From: JACPPO01 sp965262505
GTDB lineage: Bacteria > Acidobacteriota > Vicinamibacteria > Vicinamibacterales > UBA2999
Length of the DNA: 64,000 nucleotides
Assembly (NCBI GenBank): GCA_965262505.1
Contig: CBDHFM010000012.1
Location: 1 to 64,000 of the forward strand
Direction: 5' to 3'
Shown here piece by piece: positions 37,334 to 46,188 of this stretch. The notes below the pieces were generated by a model. That model had not been told where the DNA came from. It searched no databases and saw only the letters and a list, made by a program, of their open reading frames with translations. Each line of letters starts with the position of its first letter. Position 1 is the first letter of the stretch. Both the position numbers and the translations under genes were made by a program.

Positions 37334-39349
37334 CTACGAGCCCTGCCGCCGCCGCCGAAACAGCTGCCGCGCGCCGCCACCCAGCAGGCCCAGCCCGAGC
37401 AGCCACTGCGCAATCAACGGCAGCGCTGGCACCGGCTCCGGCGCCGGCCCGTCGGTCACGGTCACCATGACCTGCATGAGGCCGCTGACGCCGCTGCCCG
37501 TAGCCACCACGGTCACCGACTCGTTGGCCGTCAACGTGGCGGAGCCGCTCATGTCGCCCATCGCGATCATGATCGACTCGGCATCCAGTGTGCCGTCACC
37601 AACCACGGTCAGAGCGATCTCGACCGCGCCGTCGTCAGCCGTGACGGCTCGGCTGGCCGTCGCGGTGATCATCGTCGTGCCGCCCGCCGCGATCTCCATG
37701 GGCTCGGCGCTCAGCGTGACCACCAGCGGCGTGTCGACCACCGTCACCGGGAACGTGAGTGAGGCGTCATTCGACACGGTCTGAGACGGCATGAGCGAGG
37801 ACCCCGGCATTCTCGCCGTCCCGCTGACGGTGATCTTGGACTCGCCAGCCATCATCGCGTTGATCGTGATCGTCTCGCCCGACGCGGACGCACTGACCGA
37901 GGTGCCCTCCACGCCGACGCTGTAGGTGGCCGTGTAGCCCTCCATCACGTCGAACAGGTCACTCGTCATGAGCTCGACCGTTTCACCCGGGTTCAGGCCG
38001 TCTTCGCCAGCCCCCGCCGCAATCGCGGCCTTGATCCCATCGTAGTCGGCCTCCGTCGCCTTCGGCTCGATCTTCTTCGCCGTAGCGTCCTCAATGTAGA
38101 GCGACAGCACGCCCGCGCTCGTGCTGGTCTCGGAGCCAATCTTGCTGTCACCCGACACCATGGCGTCGAACATGAGCGATTCCATGCCGACGTCCTCGTC
38201 CGCCCTCACCTCGAGTTCGACTCGATTACTCATCGGCGCGCCGCTCTCGATGGTGAGCGCCCCGACCAACGTGTAGTCCGCCGCATCGGCCGTGCCGGTC
38301 GGCCGCAACGCGACCGTGAGTTTCTCGGCGGCCTCCATGGCGTCCCCGTCGTCGTCGACCGACATCACCGCCACCATAACGGATTCGCCTTCCGGCACCG
38401 ATGTGGGTTGCGGGTCAAGGGTCTTCCCGTCCTTGTCGACCACCATCGCCTCGACCGCAGGCAGCGCGTTAATGTCCGCTACGTCGATCGTGATCGAGGC
38501 CCGCTCCGTCGAGTTCCCCGCCGATCCAGAATACGCGGTCAGCGTAAACGAGTCCTCGACGCGGTTTCCGTCGCCGTTGGCGCCGGTGGGCGTGGTGACC
38601 ACAAGCAGCGCGCCTGCCTGGCCTGTCCCGGCGCTGATGGTGACTGCGCCGTTAGTAAGGCCCGTCGTTATGGGGTATTTCTGATTGTCAGAATGCAGAG
38701 TCAGAGCTAACTCATCATTGACGTGCACAGGATCTGCCCTGAGGGTCACGTTGATAGGACTCCCCTCCTTGGGCTTGTCCGTCGTCACTTTGAACACGTA
38801 GGTCTGGGTCTCGTCGTCCTCGATCTCGAGGTCAATGTCATCGATGGTGGACGTGAGACCACCTGTGACACCTATATCCAGAACGACGTTCTCGTCTTCC
38901 GCGTCTGGGTCATGGGTCGTTTGCAAGCTGATGGTTTTGGAGACGACCACACCGATCTTTGCTTCGGCATTCATGGCGTCATTCTGATCATTTGCTGCAA
39001 AGACCAGCACCACCGTAGACGTGTCGCCGCCGGGATTAAACGAGGCATCCTGAGCCTCGCGCGTGTCGTCGCCCTGACCCGCAGTCGGTAACATAACCTC
39101 AACGGTGACCGTTCTGTCGCTTTCGTTGGCATCGACGGCGACGTCTGCGCTCGCGCTGATGGTGATCGTCGCGCTGTTGCCTTCGGTGACCGACTCCGGC
39201 ACCTCGACCTTGACGCCGCCTTCGCCAAAGTCATCTGTCGCCGTGAGCTGCGCTTGCGCCGTCCCAGGAGACGCCGCCAGCAGCACAATCGCGGCAAGAG
39301 CCGTGAGCCAGTAGCCCTTCCGCATAAAAGTTGATCTCGCTCCGTTCAT
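37334..39349 (-). CDS. PEP-CTERM-like surface protein B
   Basis: 671 residues. The first ~17 residues (MNGARSTFMRKGYWLTALAA) and the last ~35 (VPALPLIAQWLLGLGLLGG, ARQLFRRRR) are almost the same as in proteins A and C, while the ~600 residues between are different in sequence though similar in style (VPESVTEGNSATITISASAD, ETQTYVFKVTTDKPKEGSPI). Exported, with an exosortase-type tail. The 5' leader with AAAGGAG and GTAACGGTTAC is shared too. This pattern of constant ends and replaced middle suggests cassette exchange or strong diversifying selection. Confidence 0.83.
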   Translation of the reverse strand: MNGARSTFMRKGYWLTALAAIVLLAASPGTAQAQLTATDDFGEGGVKVEVPESVTEGNSATITISASADVAVDANESDRTVTVEVMLPTAGQGDDTREAQDASFNPGGDTSTVVLVFAANDQNDAMNAEAKIGVVVSKTISLQTTHDPDAEDENVVLDIGVTGGLTSTIDDIDLEIEDDETQTYVFKVTTDKPKEGSPINVTLRADPVHVNDELALTLHSDNQKYPITTGLTNGAVTISAGTGQAGALLVVTTPTGANGDGNRVEDSFTLTAYSGSAGNSTERASITIDVADINALPAVEAMVVDKDGKTLDPQPTSVPEGESVMVAVMSVDDDGDAMEAAEKLTVALRPTGTADAADYTLVGALTIESGAPMSNRVELEVRADEDVGMESLMFDAMVSGDSKIGSETSTSAGVLSLYIEDATAKKIEPKATEADYDGIKAAIAAGAGEDGLNPGETVELMTSDLFDVMEGYTATYSVGVEGTSVSASASGETITINAMMAGESKITVSGTARMPGSSLMPSQTVSNDASLTFPVTVVDTPLVVTLSAEPMEIAAGGTTMITATASRAVTADDGAVEIALTVVGDGTLDAESIMIAMGDMSGSATLTANESVTVVATGSGVSGLMQVMVTVTDGPAPEPVPALPLIAQWLLGLGLLGGGARQLFRRRRQGS

Positions 39350-39375
39350 GAGTGTCGCTCCTTTGAGACTAGGGG

Positions 39376-39519
39376 GTAACGGTTACTTCTTCATTCGCTG
39401 GCACCCCCACACGTCATGATTGGAGAATGGTTTACAGACTTTTCTAACGTCCCCTCCCCTCAAGATACCCATACATCCGAGACGGATTCCGATGGACAAA
39501 TGCGGCCGCTCGTGGACGC
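39376..39519 (+). repeat. upstream scaffold of surface gene B
   Basis: GTAACGGTTAC (39376), 114 variable bases with words CTCCCCTCA and TACCCATAC (39454, 39466), then GCCGCTCGTGGACGC (39505). 129-base spacing conserved. Confidence 0.72.
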
Positions 39520-39849
39520 GATCCGGCGCGCGCGCCGTGCGGGGCTGATCTTTTTCCTTCTCGATGGAGACCGGCAGTAGAATGCCCGCCGGCACTCCAG
39601 TCGCTTCCGTGACAATCTCAGATGTGACTTCTTACGAGCTTTGGCAGGTTGCGGGAAGACCGTCGAGACCGAGGCTTGGTGGGTGTTTGGCGATCTTAGG
39701 TCATCATGGGATACGTCGACATTGTCCGACCGGCGGATCCGGCTGTGCCAACACCATCGACCTCGGGGTTCACTGCGCTGCCTTGCCAGCAGGATCGACC
39801 GTGCGCGCTTGGATGAAACCTGCCGTCAAGGCCGGATGTTGGGGTTCTC
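39520..39849. other. no gene recognised
   Basis: Short frames here lack ribosome sites or recognisable domains. Confidence 0.5.
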
Positions 39850-40902
39850 TCAATGTCGGCCGGCCCTGCCGTTCAGGACTCGCTCGATCTGTTCGGCGGA
39901 CGCCAGAATTTCCTCGAATGCGGGGGCTGCGCCAAAGATCATGGTCGTTGTATTGGCATAGTCGCGACCGAGGGCGTCAATCATCGCGTTGGTGAGCGCG
40001 ATTGCGAACGTGCCGTGGGCGGCGGACGCGAGATCGAGGTCGGGCCGGTCAAAGAACATGCGGGCATGTCGGACGCAGTCACCGCCAAGGTCGCGGTCCG
40101 CCAGCGCCGCCTCGCCGACCTCTGAGCGGAGCAGGCAATGCAGGTCGTAGTAGTGCCGCGACACACGCTGTCCCGCCTGCCGGAGGACGCCGCGTCGCTC
40201 ATACCAGCGGCGCAGGCCATGCGCGATCACGATCTTGTCCCAGAAGGTGCGGGTGGGGTCGATGGCGGTCACGCCGTCGATCGCCAGGTCGAGCTCTGCT
40301 GCATCCTCGCCGATATAGGGCCGGATTGCGACGAGGCGGTTGGGATCGAGCGCTGACTTCGCGCCGCCTTCGAGTCGCACGGCCGGCCGCACATAGGCTG
40401 CATCGCGTGGCTCTACCTCGGGATACCAGACGAGCAATGTCTGTCCGTCGGGATCGTCCTGGTCGATCTCGACGCGCCCGACGCCGCCGGTGGCACCGGC
40501 GAGCTGCGCGCCGAGAAACGTTTGGAGTGGACCCGTGATGTAGGCGCGGCACGCGTCCCGGATCGCGTCGAGCCTCGTCCGGCGCTTCTTGTTCGACAGG
40601 GCCTCCAGTTCCTCGACCGACGCCGGCTCGTCGAGATCATCCCGGAACACGGTGATGTCGATATCTTCGGAGAAGCGCTGGATCAGGCCATAGGCTTTCG
40701 ACAGCGACGTGCCGCCCTTGAAGAGGAGACGGGGTCCTCCGGCAGGGCGTTCGCGATAGAGCGCATTCAGGGTCCAGCAGACCCAGAAGTCCTTTTCGAC
40801 ATGGCCGACCGGGGCGCCGATCCGATTGGCGGTCGCGAGAAACAGATCGAGCCGGTCACGCGGCGTCGCGGCGATGATGCGGCCATAGGCACCGGTCGTC
40901 AT
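39850..40902 (-). CDS. abiEii: AbiEii/AbiGii-family nucleotidyltransferase toxin
   Basis: 350 residues. The nucleotidyltransferase core is LLFKGGTSLSKAYGLIQRFS followed by EDIDITVF, giving the GG(S/T)-x9-DxD arrangement of AbiEii. LFLATANRIGAPVGHVEKDF near the N-terminus is also typical. In type IV toxin systems this enzyme modifies tRNA or other targets and gives abortive phage defence. The start overlaps the upstream antitoxin stop by ATGA. Confidence 0.92.
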   Translation of the reverse strand: MTTGAYGRIIAATPRDRLDLFLATANRIGAPVGHVEKDFWVCWTLNALYRERPAGGPRLLFKGGTSLSKAYGLIQRFSEDIDITVFRDDLDEPASVEELEALSNKKRRTRLDAIRDACRAYITGPLQTFLGAQLAGATGGVGRVEIDQDDPDGQTLLVWYPEVEPRDAAYVRPAVRLEGGAKSALDPNRLVAIRPYIGEDAAELDLAIDGVTAIDPTRTFWDKIVIAHGLRRWYERRGVLRQAGQRVSRHYYDLHCLLRSEVGEAALADRDLGGDCVRHARMFFDRPDLDLASAAHGTFAIALTNAMIDALGRDYANTTTMIFGAAPAFEEILASAEQIERVLNGRAGRH

Positions 40903-41585
40903 CGCGGCACCTCGCCCACGTCAGCGGATCCCAGCAGATCGCGCAGGAATTCCTGCATCCAGATCGGCAGGGCGGAGAAACCCGCTCGCAGATCGTCGCG
41001 GATCGTCTGTCCGTGTCGGGAATCCGCGAGCAGGCGGCGCAACACGGCCTGGACGCGCCGACGCTCGCTGTCTTGGGACAGCATATCCTGCATCCAGTGC
41101 AGCGCCTGAACGACTCGCATGGCGGGCCGGCCGGCCCAATGGAGGCGACTGGGCGCCGCGAACTTGAAATGGATTTCCTGGCTGCCGAGCTTGATCGGCT
41201 TCAGTCGCGCGTCGATCAACACTTCGATGCGTGCCGGAACTGCGGTGGTGAGACCGAGGTCATTGGCGGCGGTCATGCCGTCGATGACGGCACGAACCTG
41301 GTCGCGGCGGGTGACGGCCCGGATGACGGCGCGATAGTCGGGTACGGTCTGGCGCCCGGTCAGCCCGCTCCTGCGGGGCCGATCGTACAGGCCCCGGTCG
41401 ATGCGTCGCAGCTCGCCCGCGGCGGCGAGGCGCTGCAAGGTCTTGTCGACGGCGGCGCGGCTGCCAAGGTCGGCAAAATCGCTGGGCGCCCAGACCTCGT
41501 CCGGGCTGGCCGCCACGCGGGCCAGTAGGCGGGAGCGAAGATCCGTGTCTTGCGTCAAGGTTTCCATGTCCGAAGTATGATGCAT
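40899..41585 (-). CDS. AbiEi-like antitoxin/regulator (DUF6088 type)
   Basis: About 228 residues from MHHTSDMETL (41585; METL at 41567 is an alternative). A winged-helix N-terminus (PSDFADLGSRAAVDKTLQRL, AAGELRRIDRGLYDRPRRSG) precedes a domain ending WMQEFLRDLLGS. Family members repress the operon and counter AbiEii. The longer open frame to 42008 is rejected because its extra part is the istA/higA scrap. Confidence 0.88.
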   Translation of the reverse strand: MHHTSDMETLTQDTDLRSRLLARVAASPDEVWAPSDFADLGSRAAVDKTLQRLAAAGELRRIDRGLYDRPRRSGLTGRQTVPDYRAVIRAVTRRDQVRAVIDGMTAANDLGLTTAVPARIEVLIDARLKPIKLGSQEIHFKFAAPSRLHWAGRPAMRVVQALHWMQDMLSQDSERRRVQAVLRRLLADSRHGQTIRDDLRAGFSALPIWMQEFLRDLLGSADVGEVPR

Positions 41586-41629
41586 TGTTTGGACGCAACA
41601 CCACGGCGAGGTCACGGTGCCGGTCACGC

Positions 41630-42103
41630 AGGCCACGCGGACTTTACCCGCATTCGCAACGTGCAGCTTGGCCGCTTCACCATTGACCGGCTGATGACCG
41701 TGCTCAACAAACTCGGCCAGCACGTAGACGTGCAGATCGACGTTCACCCGCGTCGAGCTGCTGACGAAGCGTCTCCGCGTCCGTGAAGCATCGTGGGGCG
41801 GTGCTGGCGCTGTTGGCGGGCAGCGTGACCACGACGGCTCCCCCCAGCCATTCCCCACCGCGTCCGTGAGACGTGAATCGATGATCCCCCTGGAGGGATC
41901 CAGCCGCGGCGAGTCCTGCGCGCCACCTGTCGACAGGTCCCGGTCCAACTGACCGGTCTCGATCCACTCGTGGATCGTCCGGCGGCGCACGCCGAAGCGT
42001 CTCGACACACTCTGCCTTCGAGACGCCCCGTTCCAGGTAGTGCTTCAGCAACATCCTCGTCTCCCATCCGTGCATCCGTGCCCCGCTGTTGACGTCGCCA
42101 ATC
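41630..42103. repeat. higA-3'/istA-fragment block, copy 2
   Basis: Contains the final ~50 codons of the HigA-like antitoxin (HADFTRIRNVQLGRFTIDRL) without a start, and an istA fragment (41880-42065, minus strand) as at 14280-14470. Confidence 0.85.
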
Positions 42104-42135
42104 TCGCGGCGTGCGCCGCCGCGGAGTCGCACGCC

Positions 42136-42331
42136 GACAGGGAGGCAAGGGTTTTTAGTCGGGATCGGCTGGTGAGCGCGCCGCCCCTCACGGTGCACAA
42201 CAGGGCCGATCAGGTCCTATTGCGTCCCAACGGGCCTGTTGAGGTCTACGTAGGTAAGAAATGGTAATATCTCTTTATTACACAGTAGTTTACAAGTTTT
42301 ATACACTGGGCTAGACTGTCGCGGTAGGCCA
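42136..42331. repeat. alpA leader, copy 1
   Basis: About 190 bp upstream of alpA closely match 51762-51949, including CCTCACGGTGCACAACAGGG and an AT-rich operator region. Confidence 0.8.
42264..42281. promoter_or_regulatory. palindromic operator candidate upstream of alpA
   Basis: GTAATATCTCTTTATTAC, followed by CAGTAGTTTACAAG. Related to 47370 and 51890. Confidence 0.55.
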
Positions 42332-42385
42332 CCAAAACACAGACACGGCCCTGGTCACGGCCGGGCCACCAACCAGGACGGAACC

Positions 42386-42586
42386 ATGACCACGAAACTG
42401 CTCACGCTCCGCGACGTGACGGCGCTCACCGCGCTGTCCCGCTCGACTGTCTACGTGATGATGGCCGAGTCCAGGTTCCCGAAGCCGATCCGCATCGGCA
42501 ACCGGGCGGTCCGGTGGGTCGAACAGGAAATGCTCGACTTCATCGCCAGCCGCCCGCGCGGCGGCTCGGATCGGCCCACGGCATAG
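42386..42586 (+). CDS. AlpA-family regulator
   Basis: 66 residues: LLTLRDVTALTALSRSTVYV, MMAESRFPKPIRIGNRAVRW and EMLDFIASRP, the MerR-like winged-helix signature of AlpA, which activates prophage or ICE integrase/excisionase genes. First gene of a short operon with 42592 and 42711. Confidence 0.93.
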   Translation: MTTKLLTLRDVTALTALSRSTVYVMMAESRFPKPIRIGNRAVRWVEQEMLDFIASRPRGGSDRPTA

Positions 42587-42591
42587 CCGGA

Positions 42592-42714
42592 ATGATCGAA
42601 GACCGACGCATCACCTTTCTCCCGACCGTTGAGCCGGAGCTGAGGATCGGCCACCCGTTGAGGACCATCGTCACGTACGTGCGCGGCAACCGGGCATGGG
42701 TGACGGGACCATGA
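42592..42714 (+). CDS. micro-protein between alpA and replication-relaxation gene
   Basis: 40 residues (MIEDRRITFLPTVEPELRIG), five bases after alpA and overlapping the next gene by ATGA. The tight coupling suggests it is real. A scrap at 24058-24135 ends in the similar TGHPLRLD. Confidence 0.55.
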   Translation: MIEDRRITFLPTVEPELRIGHPLRTIVTYVRGNRAWVTGP

Positions 42715-43697
42715 TCCCCCACGTGGAGGACCGCGCGGCGGCGCTCGCAGCGCTCGGCTGGACCGGCCGAGCGGCCGACTGGATCGCGCTGGTCTGTCTC
42801 CATAGCGGCGTCTTTACGCGGTCGCAGTGGTGTTATGTGTTCGAGGATCCGTACCGTGTGGCGGCCACCCGGTTTGTCCGCACCCTCCTGGATCGCGGCG
42901 TGGCGGTGGAGGACGCGCGGGCCATCTTCCCCGGCGGCGGGCGGGCCGTCCACATCACGCACAAACCGATCTACCGGGCGCTCGGCATCGAGGACAGCAA
43001 GCACCGCCGGGGCGCGCAGGAAACGACAACCCAGGTGCTCATGCGGCGGCTGCTGTCGCTCGACTACATCATCGAGCGGCCGACCCTCGGATGGCTCCCA
43101 ACCGAGGAGGAAAAGGTGCGCCGGTTTGACGCGCTCGGCATCAACCGGGCGATGCTGCCCTACCGGGTCTCTGGCACGGCGGGCAAGGGGCAGACACGCT
43201 TTTTTGCGCTCAAGTTTCCCGTCGCCGTGGACGAGAAGGCGGCGACGTTTGCCTACGTGGATCCGGGACTGACCACAGACAGTGAACTCCGCGCCTGGGG
43301 AAAGACCCACGCGCCGCTCTGGGCCGCCCTACGGGCGCGGACATTCGCCGTGCAGATTGTCGCCATCGGCATAGGCGAGTCGGCCGCTGACCGGGCCGAG
43401 AAAGTGCTCCGTCCCTGGACGAGAGCGGGCGACCGGCAGGCCGAGGCGACCCCGGCCGGGAAGACCCAGGCCGACCCGGCAGTCCAGCACGAACTTGCGG
43501 AACTTGAGCGGGCCATTGTGCAGGTCGACCGGAAAGCCCTGCACGCGTTGGGGGGAATCGGCGCGGCATCCAGGCGGGTCCTGACACTCCGACAACTCCC
43601 CACCGGAACCACTCTGAACGCGAGCCCGCGCGGCTCGATCGACCGCTATACGACGTGGAGCACGAGTCGGTTAATCAGTCCCGAGGGGGCGGGATGA
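42711..43697 (+). CDS. replication-relaxation-like winged-helix protein
   Basis: 328 residues, intact. An N-terminal winged helix (LGWTGRAADWIALVCLHSGV, FTRSQWCYVF) is followed by a second segment resembling replication-relaxation proteins of plasmids and ICEs (FPGGGRAVHITHKPIYRALG, LLSLDYIIERPTLGWLPTEE, FAYVDPGLTTDSELRAWG). I infer a DNA-binding initiator or mobilisation protein. Immediately downstream is iteron-like module O2, then virD4. The same order in the other two copies suggests it acts on that module. Confidence 0.7.
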   Translation: MIPHVEDRAAALAALGWTGRAADWIALVCLHSGVFTRSQWCYVFEDPYRVAATRFVRTLLDRGVAVEDARAIFPGGGRAVHITHKPIYRALGIEDSKHRRGAQETTTQVLMRRLLSLDYIIERPTLGWLPTEEEKVRRFDALGINRAMLPYRVSGTAGKGQTRFFALKFPVAVDEKAATFAYVDPGLTTDSELRAWGKTHAPLWAALRARTFAVQIVAIGIGESAADRAEKVLRPWTRAGDRQAEATPAGKTQADPAVQHELAELERAIVQVDRKALHALGGIGAASRRVLTLRQLPTGTTLNASPRGSIDRYTTWSTSRLISPEGAG

Positions 43698-43764
43698 CGA
43701 ACGTGACGGTGACCTGTCGGCTGGACTGTTCCGGGGTCGCGGTGGGGGTCGCGGTGGGGGTCGC

Positions 43765-44030
43765 GCAACATGTTGCACCGACAGAGGGGGGGGTGCAACA
43801 CAAAGAGGTGGGGGGGGTGCAACATCTCCCCCGTCCATGTTCCGCTGTGTCTGTTCGGGTTGTTCGTCCTACACCGTCTCGACCGAACCGCGCCAGCGGA
43901 GAGGGAAAAGACGGGAGCGACCCCCCCATTTTCGCCGCTGGCGCGGCTCGGCGAGTGGGGGGGTGTCACACCTGGTGCAACACCAGGTGCGACACCCCCC
44001 GTCGCCACGGGTGGGGGTCGCTCCCGTCCG
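43765..44030 (+). other. iteron-like noncoding module O2 (word GTGCAACA)
   Basis: A palindromic GCAACATGTTGC at 43765, GTGCAACA at 43793 and 43817, then the conserved core (GCGCCAGCGGAGAGGG, GACGGGAGCGACCCCCC). Then GTGTCACA (43963), GTGCAACA (43975) and GTGCGACA (43988), and the closing inverse arm GGGGGTCGCTCCCGTC. Ends 70 bp before virD4. Confidence 0.78.
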
Positions 44031-44099
44031 AAATCATCCCTGCGGGAAGGCGAAGACGCCCGCTAACGGGCGCGCGCAGACGCGCCAAGGAGCCACGCG

Positions 44100-46142
44100 A
44101 TGCTTGACCGTTTTATCCGCATCTTCATCGTCATCGGCGGCGTGTCCAGCGTGTGCGCGCTCACCTGGCCGGGACTGTTCCCCGTCGATGATCCCGTGGC
44201 CGTGCTGGTCCGCTACCACACGCCCAACGTGTACCGGGCCGTCGTCGCCTGGTACTACGTCGCGCCCGGCGTCGCCGTGTTCCTCGTCGGCCAGCTCCTC
44301 GTCGGCACGTACCGGACCTGGTTCGCCAGATGGGGCGGCGGGCTGGGGCTCCACGCCACCCTCCCGACGTGGCCACTTTCGCCGACGGCAGACGGCCCGG
44401 CGATCGTTATCGGCGAGGTCCACCACCCCGTCAAACTGACAGAGAGCCCGACCCCAAACTGGCTCGTCATCCCGGAGCGGGGGCTCTATACCGGCGTGGC
44501 GATCATTGGGGCCGTGGGCAGCGGTAAAACCTCCGCGTGCATGCACCCCTTCGCGCGGCAACTGTTGAGCTGGCAAGCGACGAACCCCGAGCGGCGTGTG
44601 GCGGCGCTGGTCCTCGAAGTGAAGGGGGACTTCTGCCATGACATCCGCCGCATCTTGGCCGAGTCGGGCCGCGAGGGCGACTACCTCGAATTGAGCATGG
44701 GCGGCGGCGTGACCTGGAATCCGCTCTCGGCCTGGTGGCTCGATTCGTACTCGCTCGCCTACACCGTCTCGTCGCTCCTCAATCAACTGTTCGGCAAGGG
44801 GAAGGAACCGTTCTGGCAGCAGGCGTACACCAATCTGGTCCGGTGGATCATCGAGCTGTACCGCGTGCTTCCCGGCCAGTGGGTGACGCTCCAAGACGTG
44901 TACCACTGCGCCATCGACAAAGACCTGTTTGCCCGAAAAATCAAACAGGCGCAGGCGTTCGCGGCCGACTTGGTTGAGACGCGGGCGATCCTGTCCGGTC
45001 ACGACTACTTCACGCACGTGGACGACCTGGAAGCATGGGGGTTTGAGGCGCACCCGGCACACCCGACCGACATGATCGTGCGGGTCAATCACGACGTGAT
45101 CGCGTTCCTCACAGACAAGCACATCACGCATCGGATCGAACGAATCGAGAGCGAGGGCGCGAAGGAGATCCGGCTCCGCGTGGAGGCCGTCAACAGGTGG
45201 TATGTCCACGACTGGAACACCCTCGACCACAAGATCCGGTCGAGTATCGTCGAGGGGATATCCGTGTTCCTGTCGATGTTCGATCTGCCGTCCGTCGCGC
45301 GGGTCTTTTGCCCGCCCAGGCCCGAGACGCGGCCCTCCCGCACACGGCCTGCGACCGATGACGAGCGTCCACAGCATCAGCCCCTCACCACGTCGGCGCT
45401 CCGCCAGTCGTTGCCGCCACTCGACCAGCTCATCGACCAAGGGAAGGTGCTCGCACTGAACATGCCCGCCGGCACCAACCCAGCACTGGCCCGCGCGATC
45501 GGCGTCATGCTCAAGAACGCCTGGCTGCAGTCCCTCTTGCTGAGGCCGGCCAAGATGAAGGCCACGCCCACCCGGTACTTCCGGCCGGCCGTATTCATCT
45601 GCGACGAGTATCAGGCGTTCGCCAGCGTCGGCGAGGATGACCCGAGCGGCGACGAGAAAGCCTTTGCCCTCACCCGGCAATGCCGCGTCATCCCCATCGT
45701 CGCCACGCAATCGATCTCTTCCCTTCGGTCTGTGCTTGGCAGTTCCGAGGCGTGGCGGACGCTCCTGCAAACGCTCCGCACCCGGATCTTTTTGAGCTTG
45801 AGTGACGAAGCCAGCGCCGACATCGCCTCGAAGCTGTGCGGGCAGGTCGCCAAGATTAAAAGCTCGTACACGATCAACGAAAGCGGGAAATCGAGCGGTA
45901 TCAATTTTCTGTCCGCCCAGGCCGGCGGGGGCCGGGCCAGCGTCGGCGCGAGCAAGAGTTTCAAGGAGCAGCGCGAGGCGCTCTTTCAGCCGCGCGACTT
46001 CGCGCTCCTCGGCAACTGTCAGGCGATCTGTCTCCCCTACGATGGGGTACAGTCACTCCCGCCCCGGCGCGTGTACCTCAAGCCGCACTACCTCCCCGCC
46101 ACGCTCCCGTACTGGAACGCGAAACGAGCCGGACAGCTCTGA
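44100..46142 (+). CDS. virD4: VirD4/TraG-type coupling protein
   Basis: 680 residues. Two membrane helices (about 4-25 and 47-70) are followed by the ATPase domain, with Walker A GAVGSGKTS (137-145) and Walker B-like AVFICDEYQ (~497-505), and QSISSLRSVLGSS in the C-terminal RecA lobe. It couples the processed DNA to the type IV channel. AAGGAG precedes the ATG. It follows the replication-relaxation gene and module O2. The VirB genes it would serve are at 57-64 kb. Fragments of related genes are at 15137 and 31200. Confidence 0.93.
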   Translation: MLDRFIRIFIVIGGVSSVCALTWPGLFPVDDPVAVLVRYHTPNVYRAVVAWYYVAPGVAVFLVGQLLVGTYRTWFARWGGGLGLHATLPTWPLSPTADGPAIVIGEVHHPVKLTESPTPNWLVIPERGLYTGVAIIGAVGSGKTSACMHPFARQLLSWQATNPERRVAALVLEVKGDFCHDIRRILAESGREGDYLELSMGGGVTWNPLSAWWLDSYSLAYTVSSLLNQLFGKGKEPFWQQAYTNLVRWIIELYRVLPGQWVTLQDVYHCAIDKDLFARKIKQAQAFAADLVETRAILSGHDYFTHVDDLEAWGFEAHPAHPTDMIVRVNHDVIAFLTDKHITHRIERIESEGAKEIRLRVEAVNRWYVHDWNTLDHKIRSSIVEGISVFLSMFDLPSVARVFCPPRPETRPSRTRPATDDERPQHQPLTTSALRQSLPPLDQLIDQGKVLALNMPAGTNPALARAIGVMLKNAWLQSLLLRPAKMKATPTRYFRPAVFICDEYQAFASVGEDDPSGDEKAFALTRQCRVIPIVATQSISSLRSVLGSSEAWRTLLQTLRTRIFLSLSDEASADIASKLCGQVAKIKSSYTINESGKSSGINFLSAQAGGGRASVGASKSFKEQREALFQPRDFALLGNCQAICLPYDGVQSLPPRRVYLKPHYLPATLPYWNAKRAGQL

Positions 46143-46188
46143 GCGAGGCGGATGGACTGGAACGCCTGAACCCGTGTCGCCCCGGCCT

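Noticed and set aside
40899..42008. 369-codon form of the AbiEi-like antitoxin
   Set aside because: The first ~140 codons are the istA/higA scrap; the winged helix begins just after 41567.
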